A stretch of DNA of 64,000 nt from Epiperipatus broadwayi (lineage: Eukaryota > Onychophora > Udeonychophora > Euonychophora > Peripatidae), in NCBI GenBank assembly GCA_028023455.1, contig JAQFVV010012423.1, forward strand, positions 2,371,273 to 2,435,272, given 5' to 3'. The stretch's first letter is position 1. Every line of letters begins with the position of its first letter. The translations under genes were made by a program, and so were the position numbers. Shown piece after piece: positions 1 through 12,749 of this stretch. Below the pieces are notes generated by a model that saw only the letters and a program-made list of their open reading frames with translations, was not told the DNA's origin and made no database searches.

Positions 1-310
1 TATATTGCTGACTCACCTGATCACACACATGTTGAAAAGATAAATCATCACCAATATACGTATTTCGTGCTAAACCAACACTCATTAAAGTATGAAGATT
101 GATTATATTAATATAAAGCTGAGTACTAATTGTATATATGTGTGGAGATGGTAATCTGAACCAACTGATGAATGCTGGTTTAGCACGAAATACATATATT
201 GATGATTATTTATCTTTTTAACATGTGTGTGTGATCAGGTGAGTCAGCAATATAAGATGGCACTGAGAGTTGTAGGTCATGTGAAAGTCAGAGTTCGAAT
301 CCCACGTATA
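1..310 (+). repeat. Fold-back copy of dispersed tRNA-like repeat R1
   Basis: Positions 1-90 are the reverse complement of about 168-254, so the left end forms a long imperfect hairpin. The plus-strand unit (about 95-310) recurs at 26735-26960 (+) and 1868-2085 (-). The 3' part carries a pol III B-box-like stretch, gagttcgaatccc at 291-303, which suggests a tRNA-related origin. The left arm may run beyond the window start. It could be a SINE with a partial inverted second copy, or a foldback element. Confidence 0.6.
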
Positions 311-1867
311 TTACATATATAAATGCAGGGGTAAGCCTGTACAATGTATTAAAATAGATTATGCAGGATATGCACGTGCAAACACACACTCAATTTGATT
401 TAAACACACATTTGAATTATTATTCACATTAATGCTTTTCGTATTTTTTTTTTTGTTAAATTGTTTTTTTTTTAAATGTAGATTTTAAAATATGTTTTTG
501 ATTTAATAACCTAATTAATTTAATGATTAAACGATTATTAAAATTCTTCATGTCGCAGTTCTAATACCACGGTACCGTCAAGGCATTTGATTTTATTATA
601 AGAATAGATATGTGACACTGTTACTACAACTGAAAAATATAAGACATTTGAAATAAAAACAACTGACATTAAACAAAAATCTGCAATAAATTTAGTTTTG
701 TTTTTGTTTTTTATGAAGGTGATTTTTGGACTAGATTTTAGATAACTATACAAATTAGGGATTAAAATGTGATGCATGATTAACAATTGAATTTTTAACT
801 CAAATCAATTAAAAGCAAAAACAAGAGTTTCACTTTCATGCATTACGTGAGCGGATAATTGTGCTGTTCTTGCCAATCAGAATGTCATCAATGGAATGTC
901 TTTAGCCAGTGATGGATTTTCAAAAACATATAGTTCGTAGCTGAAATGCTTATCATATCGGAAATATGAGCCAATTTAAATATCTTGCCCACTTTTTAAA
1001 TAAAAAGATGGATTTAGAAGTCGAAATGCAATATAAAGACCAATATTCTGCTGCACTTTTTAACAAGTTAGAGCATTTCATTCTAGTGATTTAACCACCC
1101 AACAAAACTAGATATATATAAAATATGATTTTATCCAATTTATTATATAAAAATAATATTTGGATCCCATTACAATATAATGTAAAAACAGAAACCTTTC
1201 ATTCAAATTCTACGTAAATATATTTCTTCATAGTCAGCGCTTAATATTGTATGTGCGTGCGTGTTCATTTATATATAAGTAAAAGATATATTTAAAGGTT
1301 TTCATTTCAAAATAATTTTTTATATGTTATTTAAAGCATAAAAAAAAACTGAAATGTCTATTACAAATATTAATGGATATATACTTAAAAAAAAATAGAT
1401 GTAAGTGTTCCAATCCAAAATTTTTGATGTGAATAAAATGAGTTCTTTTTTATTTTTAGCATTTGCTTGATTAAACATTGCTTAAAAAATATGTTTGATA
1501 AAGAAGCAATAAAGCAAAAATGACTTCTAAGTTTAATGAAGCAAGTTAAAGCTATCACTTATTGTAAAAATAAAATGGCTTTCTAGCTTTGTATTTATTG
1601 AAATATTTTAATTGAATTGCCAGTTAATCTTTTAAATAATAAAAAGAACAAAATGATTTTCAGCGATTCTTAAAACTGTTTTAAAATGTTATGATAACCC
1701 TGTTGATCAATAAGTGCTTTATGATTATTATTATTTTGTTATAATTTTTTTACACACATTACTGAATTCGTTTCTCTTCATTTTCTATGGATTAACAAAA
1801 AATAAATAAGAAAGCTTTTGTAACATATAGGGTATATAAGTACAGACTTTTACACGACCCAGCCTCC
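311..1867. other. AT-rich stretch without recognisable gene
   Basis: I see no coding signature, splice-bounded exon, RNA gene or clear repeat here. Short open frames have low-complexity translations and no domain resemblance. Confidence 0.5.
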
Positions 1868-2085
1868 CCACTTTATCTCATATCACTGATACACTTGAAC
1901 ACATATATGTCGAAAAGGTAAATAACAACCAATATATCAAAAAGGTAAATAATCACCAATATACGTTTTTCATGCTAAACAAACAATCATCAGTTGGTCC
2001 AGATTATCATCTCTACACATATATGCAACAAGTACTCAAATATATACAAAGATAGCCAATCTTCATATTTTAATGGACAGGCTTC
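1868..2085 (-). repeat. Second copy of repeat R1, with internal 35-nt duplication
   Basis: The reverse complement matches R1 at 95-310 and 26735-26960 over the whole unit (shared blocks around ctggtttagca, tatattggtgattattta and tgatctggacc). The segment around aaggtaaataa...ccaatata occurs twice in a row near 1917-1960, an internal duplication absent from the other copies. The B-box region is present but degraded. Confidence 0.6.
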
Positions 2086-2249
2086 CATCCACTCCACTGT
2101 CCAACTCTTTAACCGTCCATCCAATTTTCAAATCTAATGAAATCCAATTGAAAATCTGATGATGGAACATTCAAAAGCCACCCTGAGGCCAAATGTTATG
2201 ATGATTTTATTGATTATATATTTTAATCATTACATACATATTCTTAAAG

Positions 2250-2815
2250 TATGATGTATAATATTTTATTAGATGATTTAATACCTTCCAAAGATGGCTT
2301 TACATGCTTATGTGACAGCCAATTAAATGTAATAATGACTGCACATGAAACTCTTAATTCTAAAACACAAGTCAGAACTATAAAAAAAAGATGGGACTCA
2401 ACTTCTTCTGTGCTTAAATTTATATATAAATAAGCCAGACTCAAGAATTTCAAACTAAGAGTGTGAAGCTTAAAATACCTTCACATTTAATTCACTAAAT
2501 ATTATATATAAATAAACAATCCAAAATCTTTCGATTTACTATGAAACAATTTTCAAATCTAATGAAATGATAGTAATAGATGTAAATATATCAAATTTAG
2601 TAAGCCCAAGCAGATAATCTTGTAATAACATGAAAACTAAAATCTTTGAAAGATGCGCTTTAAACGTGCTTATGTGACAGCCAATCAAATGTAATAGTGA
2701 CTAAATAAATAATCAATTAAACAAGATTGAAATAAACAACTATTAATATGTATATTTAAATATTTATCAAAACGGCTTTCATCTCCATTGAGATTTTCTC
2801 AAGCGTAATGGGCAC
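2250..2815 (-). repeat. Left arm of a ~0.55 kb inverted repeat, PLE-end type
   Basis: The segment is found in reverse orientation at 6485-7050. Three sub-blocks are shared: one with aattctaaaacacaa, one with gctttaaac.tgcttatgtgacagcc, and one with aacaagattgaaataaaca. Their order differs between the arms, so one arm has been rearranged. On the minus strand the segment starts at about 2815 with cttgagaaaatctc followed by a short hairpin and gatgaaagcc. The same hairpin begins the right arm, directly behind a PLE 3' end. I infer that it is a terminal region of a Penelope-like element. Confidence 0.55.
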
Positions 2816-4289
2816 ATACGCCGTTACATTATTTTTTTTTAAAATTAGACATGAAAAAGTTCGCAAATAAAAACTTCTTTTTTTAAGAATTAAAAATTGA
2901 AAATCATCTAAACTCTAATATATATAAAATTGCACAGATGAGAAATAAAAAAAGAAACTTTATTAAAAAAAAAAAAGTTTTAAAACTAAATTTTCAACAA
3001 AAACTGAAAAAGATTTAAAGATAAAAATATATCTAAGTTTGTACAATAAATTAATTAATGTTATTGTAAAATGGAAATGATTATTTTAATTAGTCCAAGT
3101 CAACTAGCCCTTAGGCATTTCAAAATATGTAAGCAAAGGTCAGATAGGAGAAAAAACAATAAAAACTAATAGCCAATAAAAAAAATACTTTGGAAAAATA
3201 GACCTCAACGAAAAGATCATCATCATCATGATGTAACGTCTACTGGATCCAAAAGTTTGAAATAAAAGGAAAAGTTTGGAAATAAAGAGATTAATTAAGA
3301 GGAGATGTGTAATAGCAGTGGTGATATGTGTTAGTGCAGAGTTGAAGGAGAAGGGATTGAAAAGACACACTTATCAATCCCTTCAGTTCTGCTAAAAAAA
3401 AAGAAAGAGAAATGACCAATCGTTTTCTACATTGAGGACCAGCAAAAGTAAAAGACCTCTGGATGAATAAATAAAATGGCCAACAGAATACCAATCTTTT
3501 TAGGACAGCGTGGGAATTCACATTCAAATGGCAAGCAATGGATAAAGATGAACTTTTTAAAACTGTAAGAACTTTATGAACATTTTCAAAACAATAACTC
3601 TAAGTATAAAATTTTCCCAGTATTTCAAATAATTGCAATAGAAATTCCTATCTGACCAAATGTAATCAGTTATTAATTATTTGATTAAATGTATTATTTG
3701 TTTGTTAAATCATTCCCATTTTTTATATTTTTATTAATATTTATTGTATAAATTACTTAAATGGATTAAATTTAAGATGGGTATAGATGCTTGCATGGAT
3801 TCGTTAATGGTTAATTATGTTTTTGTTTTCATATTTGATTAAAATATATAGACATTCGGTAAATAATGATATCTTCGGTAAATAATGATATCTTATGGTG
3901 AGTATCTAAAATGTATTTATTCGGATGTCTTTTAAGTTATTGGTGTCAATGCTGTATCTTATGATGAATGCCATTGGGTTTCTTGTAAATTTCCCTCTGC
4001 AATTCCATCAATGACTTTATATTTTGATCATTTATGTTTATTTTGAAATGTTTTTAACTGTGTAATTTATGTAGCCAATCTATACCCAACATGAAAATAA
4101 CACACTTTTATAAAATTCATCTGTGCAAAATTATATAAATGTTAAACTTAAGTTGGGCATGAATGGCTATATAGATTTGTAAAGTTATATTAATTAATTA
4201 AGGGAGGGTTAATCTTAGGTTATTTGTTTCGTATTAAAATTGGGTCAATGGATTGGATATATTGGTGTAATTAATAGATGTAGTATGAG
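2816..4289. other. Spacer with minor short repeats, no gene
   Basis: This AT-rich sequence lies between the left repeat arm and repeat U. A 19-nt unit containing ggtaaataatgatatct is duplicated in tandem near 3857-3893. A short inverted match links about 4073-4100 (gtagccaatctatacccaac) with 4148-4175. Short open frames at 3140-3527 on the minus strand resemble nothing I recognise. Confidence 0.4.
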
Positions 4290-5110
4290 ATTCGCTACGT
4301 GCAGGATCACAGCATATACCGCACACACCCTGTTTGCCTATGGAATGGGATAGTAAGACGGAAAATGCAGTCCCTTCCTATGGAATTTTTTTATTGTTCT
4401 TCTTGTCAGACAGATGTAGAATTCCTGTCTAAATGAGAATCAATGTCTTCTATAACCATGTTGTTCAGATGCACATTCCTGACAGTATGGTATTTGTGCT
4501 GTTGTATTCATGCTACATTGAATACATCGATATATCAGATAGATTGGTGTTGGTTTGACCTAAGGTTAAATAAGGAATAGAATATTTTCTTTTCAAATGC
4601 AATCTATGTAGTCTATTCATACTCGACACTCTAATAAATATTAAATTCATCTGTGCAAACTTTTAAAATAAAATAAAAACAGTTAAATTGTGAATTAAAA
4701 TCTAAAGTAAAATAAGTATTAATGTTTTGTAAAAAATAAAAGTTTAAACGTAAATTAAATTCTAAAAATCAAAGTTAAAATCTAAGTTAAATTCTAAAGC
4801 AAAAGTGATTCTAAAATGATTCAAAATTTATATGTGCGTAAATAAATGTTTGTGTGTGTTTTTACTGGCAGTGGCTTTTTTTATTTTTTTTTTTAATATT
4901 GAAAATATTTTTGGATAAGAATTCATTATCATAAATCTCTACTGCTCTGCTGAGCTAGTGACATTGGGCTAATGGTCGAAATAAAATATATATAAAAATG
5001 TTTTTTCTTAACTTACATATCTGCCTACTATATAAATTTTCTAGGTTCAAATGGCCTAGTGGCACCCTGTAGTGCAGATACAGTAAGTCTCTTTTTCCAT
5101 CGGACCGTTA
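4290..5110 (-). repeat. Repeat U, copy 1, directly behind a PLE 3' end
   Basis: Blocks of this segment recur in the opposite orientation at 15205-15995. One is cagatgcacattcctg, near 4470-4490 and (reversed) 15720-15740. Another is aaattttctaggttcaaa, at 5035 and (reversed) 15268-15285. The end facing the PLE is cgttata in both copies. It is also moderately tRNA-like (gagctagtga, aggttcaaat). It could be a SINE-like element, a 3' extension of the PLE, or a preferred PLE target. Confidence 0.5.
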
Positions 5111-5317
5111 TACAAGATATACTATATAATTCACATAACTATTTAACAATATTCACTCCATCTACTGGACACTATTTACATTACATTTCATTTCCTTTTA
5201 AACATGTACCCATAATTATAAATAAATAAATAAATTTAACATATACTTCTAAAAAAAAATTAACAATATTTCTCCCAAAAATAATAATTAAATATATATT
5301 TTACATCTCTTAAAAAA

Positions 5318-5348
<31 letters not shown>

Positions 5349-6056
5349 TGGTATTTACATATTTACAATGATTTCATACACTTACCAGTTGTTTAATAAT
5401 TCCCATTTACCACCTAATTTAGCTGGACCTTTTACTATATTTACACATTTGTCCAAGTTTTCTTGAATATATAATGTTTCATAATATATTCTCTTATGGT
5501 AATTCTTCACATACTTAATAACACTTATATTTTCCTCACATTTCATTTTATGCCCTGTATCCAAATAATGCAAATATGGCCCTGAAATCATATATTTTCT
5601 ATTAATTGCTCGATCATATTCCTTACCTCTCTCACTTGCCATTCTCCCTGTTTGTCCTATTTATATTTTATTATATTTTCCACAGCTAACTTTATACACC
5701 AGCCCCCCCATACTACTAACATCATTTAACATTATTTAACCATTTACCCAAGAACTTATTTATTCTTCCAAGCTATTTTTACATTATTTGGCAATTTGTC
5801 TTTCATTAATCTTTCATACAATTTTTCTGAATATGGAATAGACACCCATTTACTATCCCTGTACCGATTCATGTTATCCTCATTTACTTTATCTACCTTA
5901 CCATAAAAAATTCATCTGATTTTTTTTTCTTTGTAACCTATTTTTATATAATTATTTTTTATCTTTAATTTCTGTTTATATGCCTTTGTTTTATCTAATG
6001 TTAACCTATCGTTCTTTAATTTAAATCCCTTTAAAACTCCCATTTTCTGGCACCAA
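5111..6056 (-). pseudogene. Penelope-like element fragment: linker and GIY-YIG endonuclease
   Basis: PLEs encode a reverse transcriptase followed by a GIY-YIG endonuclease that nicks the target. Reading the minus strand, about 5880-5760 encodes the linker (WVSIPYSEKLYERLMK). The endonuclease follows from about 5700 to 5385. It has VYKVSCGKYNKI, then an in-frame TAA exactly where the second tyrosine of the YIG motif should be, then IGQTGR. Next come KEYDRAI, HYLDTGHKMKCEEN and the RIYYETLYI helix typical of PLE endonucleases. The 3' UTR includes an AAAT microsatellite at 5312-5347. There is no reverse transcriptase, so the copy is 5'-truncated. It sits head-to-head with the mirror copy at 6058. 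Stops and a frame change show it is dead. Confidence 0.75.
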
Positions 6057-6057
6057 A

Positions 6058-6484
6058 CAGGGCATAAAATGAAATGTGAGAAAAATATGTGTTATTAAGT
6101 ATGTGAAGAATTACGATAAGAGAATATATTATGAAACTATATATATTCAAGAAAACTTGGACAAATGTGTAAATATAGTAAAAGGTCCAGCTAAATTAGG
6201 TGGGAAGTGGGCTTTATTAAACAATTGGAAAGTGTAGGAAATGATTGTATATATGTAAATACCAATTTATTTATTTATTTATTTTTATTTTTTAAGAGAT
6301 GTAAAATATATATTTAATTATTATTTTTGGGGGAAATATTGTAAATTTTTTTTAGATGTATATGTTAAATTTATTTGTAATATATGGGTACATGTTTAAA
6401 AGGAAATAAAATGTAATGTAAATAAAATCCAGTAAATGGAGTGAATATTGTTAATTGGTTATGTGAATTATATAGTATATCTTG
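6058..6484 (+). mobile_element. 5'-truncated mirror copy of the same PLE 3' end
   Basis: This is the reverse complement of about 5111-5556, with small differences, and begins sharply at cagggcataaaatg inside the GIY-YIG coding region. It carries the last part of the endonuclease frame (ETIYIQENLDKC-like), the ATTT microsatellite and the 3' UTR, ending near tagtatatcttg. Inverted, 5'-truncated partial copies joined to a longer copy are a known PLE insertion pattern. Confidence 0.7.
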
Positions 6485-7050
6485 AGAAGGTCTCAATGGA
6501 GATGAAAGCCAGTTTGATAAATATTTAAATATACTTATTAATAGTTGTTTATTTCAATCTTGTTTGATTGATTATTTATTTATGTGTTTGTGACAACATT
6601 ATGGACAAATAAATTATATTGGATATTTGACCATCATAGTGAATGAGGGTAATAATGATTGCATGTGGAACTCTTAATTCTAAAACACAATCATTTCATT
6701 AGATTTAAAAATTGCTTCATAGTAAATCGAAAAATTTCATGTTTATTTATATATAATATTTAGTGAATTAAATGTGAAGGTATTTTAAGTTTCACACACT
6801 TAGTTCAAAACTCTTGAATCTGGCTTATTTATATATAAATTTAAGCATAGAAGAAGGTGGATCCCATCTTTTTTCTTATAGTTCTGACTTGTGTTTTAGA
6901 ATTAAGAGTTCAATGTGCAGTCATTATTATATTTTATTGGCTGTCACATAAGCAGGTTTAAAGCACATCTTTCAAAGGTTTTAGCTTTCACATTATTAAA
7001 ATGTTATCTGCTTGTGCTTAATAAATTTGATATATTTAGATGATTTAATG
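6485..7050 (+). repeat. Right arm of the ~0.55 kb inverted repeat
   Basis: This is the inverted counterpart of 2250-2815. It begins with the hairpin gtctcaatggagat followed by gaaagcc, immediately after the PLE tail at 6484. The left arm carries the same hairpin at its inner end. Confidence 0.55.
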
Positions 7051-7111
7051 TGGATTAAAATCATCTTCACATTCTAGGAGATGTGTATAATTTACATTAA
7101 AAGGTTTAATA

Positions 7112-7113
7112 AC

Positions 7114-7150
<37 letters not shown>
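7112..7150. repeat. (TA)n(TG)n microsatellite
   Basis: An uninterrupted TA run is followed by a TG run. Confidence 0.95.
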
Positions 7151-7271
7151 GAAGATATTCAAGCTTTAAAAACAACTAGTATACAGTTGTATTAGTCAAT
7201 AAGAAAGACATTCGTTTCTGTGGGAAGATTAGTTGTATAAAAATCTAGATGGTCTGCTGTAGTTTTTAAAT

Positions 7272-7791
<520 letters not shown>

Positions 7792-8589
7792 ATGCCTTTT
7801 ATTTTTTAATGTACTTCTTTGTTATTTTAAATCATTTAATATGACTAGTCCTTATTTTCTGAAGTGCTTTCTCTGAAACAATAAAAGTAGTACATCGTGA
7901 TTATTCTCCACAATAATTTTAAACATAATGGGTTTGGAAATGAATGTGATACAATATTTTGAATCTTAATCTATGATTAAATAATATGTTAACATTAAAT
8001 TTATTTTAAATTGGAAAAAAAACTGTTACTAAAATATATGAAATGATATACATTGTATATGACAGTAAAACAACGAGTCATTAAAAGATTTCAGGTAGTT
8101 TCCATGATATGTAATCACTCTGAAGATGATCTATGAAAACACAAAACATAATCACATTTTTCAAATCATAACACATGATTTAGCCATGCGAGTAAATTAA
8201 ATGTTTTGGGTAAATAGCGTAAACTATATTATGTAACACATATGTTGATTTAGAGATAGCTGGAAATAATTTAGAAAGAGACCTCATCACCTTTTCACTA
8301 GAACACATTTGATTAAAAACGATTTCTCTATAATTAATTGATATTGATAAACGTTTCTCTAACTACTTTTTTTAAAACTAGCAATATTTTTATCACGAAG
8401 AGAAAAAAGCATATATAAGTAAAATTATTTTCAAAAAGTATCCCTATCTAGAATAAAATACATAATAGAGTATTGATGTTTGGTTATAAGCTTTGAAAGT
8501 AGAACTACCATAATAATATTCCATTAATCACTGAAAATTCATATGTATTCCCATAATTAGATGGTTATTAATTTGTAATGCACTATCAC
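7792..8589. other. AT-rich stretch without recognisable feature
   Basis: I see no coding or repeat signal beyond low complexity. Confidence 0.5.
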
Positions 8590-10200
8590 ATCGATATATC
8601 TCACTTCTGTTGATTTCCCTTTTTTTAATTTACCAATTTCTTTATTCAACTCTGCATCAATTACTATAATTTTTCTCATAAATTAAAGCACTGCAATAAA
8701 AAAAAAACATTCTACTACTAATTGCTCATCATCCAAGAATTTTTAAAAACTCTGAATATTTTTTATATATTTTTTCATATTCTCAAATTATCTTTTCCAT
8801 AAAAGTCCTTATTTTTTTTTACTTTTTTTTATATATATCCAAAGTGTTTCACAACTATTAATATACTACTATTTTTTAAAAATTAATCTCTTTTTAACAT
8901 TTTTTTTTCTGTCTTGATCAAAGTTATTTTTTTTCTTAAATTACTATCCCACCAAACACTATCTTCTATGTTGTTGTCTTTTGCACTTTCTACAATATGG
9001 GTGCCTCATAATTTTTTATTAATCATATTAAATCTAAAGAAAAGTTTACATTTTGCTCTGTCAATCCAATCTTAAGTTTTAAAATCATCAACCTTTATAA
9101 GTCCTTTCAAGTTATTACTAAACCTATTTATTTCAGACTTATTTTTTATTTATCATCTACTCCTACTAATACTTCTATATTTTATTCTTAACTTTTCACA
9201 CACTTCTAATTCTATCATCAGAAAATTATTATTACTATCATACTCTTTTTCTTATTCATCAAATGCACACTTCCTTCTAAAATTTCTTGTTTCTCTTTAT
9301 ATACAAATCTTTAACTCTATTTCTTTAATTTTTTATTTTTAAAAAATGAAAGTATTTTCCATGTCCAAAATTATGCCATTATAACCACCAATAATCACCA
9401 CAATACATTCATCTTATTATTTTTTTTATACAGATAAACATAAAATCTCTATCCGATTCTTTAGCATATTCTTTTATATTTCTCATCCACTTTGTTGCTT
9501 GTCCTTTATTTAAAATATAGCTAACACTGTTTGGATTATTCTATTAAATTCCATGAATTTTAATTTACTAAATAACATAATTATCTTTTCTTTTCTTACT
9601 GCATTCTTATTAACATCCAAAGCATATCTTTTTATTTTGCTTTGAATTCATTCATTTCATAGCATCGTCCGGGAGGCGAACCCACAACAACCGTCTGCAA
9701 ACAACTGCTTACTTGCAAGGTGGCTGTGCTGACCTCTCGGCTAACAACGCTTGACTATTTTTTTTCCACTTTCTGCACACAAGACAATATCATTGAAAAA
9801 AAAAACACACTCTTATCATTCATTAATAGCATCTTTATATATATTTTTTTAATTTACTAATGCCAATTCCACTTCTCTTAAATATAATAAATACAAAACA
9901 AATGAAATAGGATATGCTTGCCTTAATCTAACATCATTTTGAATATTAATTAATTTTATATTTCCTGATTGATGAACATAATCAAATTCAATAATGCATT
10001 AATCTTTCAAAAATTTACCAAAATTGTCTACGTTATCTTTCTATTTAATCTGTCATAAGCCTTCTCTCTGTTTATAAAAGTGTTAAATAAATATTTGCCT
10101 TCTTTCCTATCCATTTTTAAAATTATACTATTCTAAATAAGTTATCTCACATCTTTCTGCATCTTTCTCACTATATTATTTTACCTAGCAATATAACTCT
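8590..10200 (-). pseudogene. Decayed LINE reverse transcriptase
   Basis: Non-LTR retrotransposons copy RNA with a reverse transcriptase whose motifs survive here on the minus strand despite many stops. Near 10090-10030 the translation gives FINREKAYDRLNRK, matching the F.D.EKAYDRVNR motif A block. Near 9900 a degraded RQ.YP.SF..YL motif corresponds to RQGCPLSP. Near 9800-9770 FNDIVLCAES corresponds to the catalytic FADDIVL, with one aspartate and the alanine lost. After a SINE insertion, KWMRNIKEYAK (about 9500) and later DWIDRAKCKLFF (about 9070) look like the downstream thumb and C-terminal region. The clade is not resolvable by eye. There is no endonuclease and no intact frame. Confidence 0.6.
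9657..9755 (-). mobile_element. tRNA-derived SINE, copy 1, inside the LINE
   Basis: The minus strand begins gtcaagcgttgttagccgag and ends at a cgatgctatga tail. An A box (tagccgagaggt) and B box (gggttcgcctcccgg) are present. The first seven bases gcgttgt pair perfectly with acgatgc at the end, like a tRNA acceptor stem, and the spacing suggests a type II (Leu/Ser-like) tRNA parent. The D-stem does not fold canonically, so this is a SINE and not a working tRNA. It interrupts the decayed LINE just after its catalytic motif. I see no clear target duplication. Confidence 0.75.
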
Positions 10201-10960
10201 AGATAAAAAATACTGTATAACAAAAAATCTATGGACATTATTATTCATCAATTTATATACAACAATAGTTGCAGAAAACAAATAAATAAAATAAGTGCTT
10301 TTGAAGCATTTCAATCGCATTATTCAAATTGTAATACTGAAAAAAAAATTTTTTTAATTTAATTAATATACTGTAATATTAAAAAAAAATCCGAAATAAA
10401 TAAAAAAGTAAAAAATACAAATTTGGAATAATTTTAAAAATAATAATCTCAATCTATTGAATTTTGTGGAAAACACCGTCTAATTTCAAAAGTCACCTCT
10501 TAAATATTTTATACGAAGATAAGAAATAACTTACAAACTATAGATAATAAGGACAAGCGAAGTTTTCAGTAGAGGTCTTTGAAAATCGTCTTATCTTTTA
10601 TTTTCTTAATGTCAATATGAATTATTCACGTATATTAAAAATATGAATATCTTATTAAACATATTTGTAGAAATAATTTTTTATATTCAGTATTTTCTCA
10701 TTTGATATGAAAACATTTTTTTAACACGATCACGGTTCAAACAAATGAACAAAGATAGCAAAAAAAGGCAAATAACACTCTTAGATTAAAGTTTTCAGAA
10801 TTGCTATCTTCAGTTATGCCTGATCATTATAACTCTTTCATAATCAACATTATTATTTTTTTTTCTGTCATATTTTGCCCTAATTTAATTCACAAGTATT
10901 CAACTACCCATCTAGTCTTAATGATGATTACCATCTTATAAGATGAATATATTATTAATA

Positions 10961-10972
10961 ATCTAAAAGGAT
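10961..10972 (+). repeat. SINE target-site duplication (left and right copies)
   Basis: The 12-mer atctaaaaggat recurs at 11086-11097, immediately after the poly-A tail of the SINE. Confidence 0.9.
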
Positions 10973-11084
10973 GTCTTGCGTTGTTAGCCGAGAGGTATCG
11001 CAGCTGCCATGCAAGCAAGTAGTTGGTTGCAGATGGTTGTGGGTTCGCGTCCCGGCCGATGCTATGACATATGGAGAAAAAAAA
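10973..11084 (+). mobile_element. tRNA-derived SINE, copy 2, complete with target duplication
   Basis: This is the same family as 9657-9755 on the other strand. It has an A box tagccgagaggt at about 10985-10996, a B box gggttcgcgtcccgg at 11041-11055, a short tail gctatgacatatggag and a terminal A run. It is bounded by an exact direct repeat atctaaaaggat at 10961-10972 and 11086-11097, which marks insertion by LINE-type retrotransposition. The body is about 110 bp, essentially a tRNA-like unit plus tail. Confidence 0.88.
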
Positions 11085-11097
11085 AATCTAAAAGGAT

Positions 11098-12749
11098 TGT
11101 TTTATTAATTATATTTAAAATCGATATCTAAATACATTTATCGATGCTTTTAAAATTATCGATATATTTATCTACAAAAATAATAATCATGATTACAATT
11201 ATGCAGAAGTTTAATGCTTGCTGTTTTTATCACGACAAATGTAATTATGACTATGAAGATATTTCAGTTAGGTAACATGGATCAAATGTAAATGCTAGAT
11301 AAGCAAAAATATATATCTTGGGGATTATGTCTTTTTAGGTTGGATGCCTTTATTCTTTAGTTTAAAGTAGAACAGTTTTCATGCAAAAAAGAAAAAGAAA
11401 AAGAAATGGTGTTCAAATAATATTGTGGCATGTATGTATTGATTTTTAATTAAGTTTTATATATAATAATAATTTAACAATCTCTAACCTGATGAATTGT
11501 GAATATTAAAAATATATTTTATAATTTTCAGACACTCATAGAATAGTTGTTTTCTACTTTAAATTATGAATATTTTACCAACAGTACAGCCTAAAATGTT
11601 TTTTCTATACTGAACTATAGTAGTAGAAACCATATATAAATATCCAGTAAGAATGAGATGCATTACTACATAATTTTATATTATGTTATTCTTAAAGTAA
11701 TATTTCAACATGCAATAAAGATAATCTAAGTTTTATTTTTATACTATTGCTTCAACTAATTTTAATAATGTGTGAGAATAATAAAAAATATATTAATGCT
11801 GATTCTATTACTTATAATAAGATTCTTAAATGGTATTACAAATTACTCCTATTTACACCAACTTGGTTGTTTATTACAATATTTGTTTAAGTAATGTTCT
11901 TTAATTAAAAATGTATTGTATTTACAAATTCATAAACTTCCTACCCTTATAAAACTATATATAATAGATGTTTAAACTCAAGCATAACTAATGAAATTAG
12001 TAGTGCAATATATCCTATAAGTATATAACCATTGTCACTTCTAGTAATTTTTAAACATTTCTTTAATATTAACTTTGGAATGTTGACATATATAGATGTA
12101 GATAAACATAAATTTACATAATATTAACCTTTTCAGCAGCATTACCTATGTCAAAAAAATGAAATTAAATAATTAGAAAAAAAAAACATGATTTCTTTTC
12201 TACCACTTCCAAAACCTTAAACTAGTAACAGATACAAAAAAGATGATAAAATGTTAGCATCTTACAAAATGAATAACTTTTATTTTGGAAAGAAATCAAC
12301 ATTTTTCTACTTTCATTAAGAACTTAAGTAATTAAAAATTCAGGTTAATTAATGCAAGCAGCAAGTATGGAATTAGGTAAAACCATCTCATAAACAAACA
12401 ACTTTCCGTTTTATTATATTTAGAAGTTAATATTAATTAGTACTCATTTGAAACTTTAACATCTCCCAAACTTTTACATAAAAAAATAGCCAGTGTATAG
12501 TATATATTCAAATCAAACATAGAAAAACAACTTCACCTAATATTACATCTTTCAGAAGTGCATTTTGTGTCAACAAATCTCAAATCATGCAGTTGGAAAA
12601 AACAACTTCTTTCTGCCCACCAATAAAAATAAATTTAATGCATTTTCTGTGAGATAACTTTACTTTTAATAAGAGGTGGAGAAATATATGAAAAAAACAA
12701 AAACCATTACAAGGGAATAGATTTGAGCATCCCAATAATATTTCTCATA
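11098..12749. other. AT-rich stretch without recognisable gene
   Basis: No exon, domain or repeat family could be recognised. It may include the eroded 3' part of the minus-strand LINE at 12750-13745. Confidence 0.4.

Noticed and set aside
538-786. 82-codon minus-strand open frame
   Set aside because: AT-rich chance frame with no domain, no splice context and no repeat support.
9657-11062. Functional tRNA genes at the two A/B-box sites
   Set aside because: D-arm and anticodon arm do not fold canonically, and one copy has a poly-A tail and target duplication, so they are SINEs.
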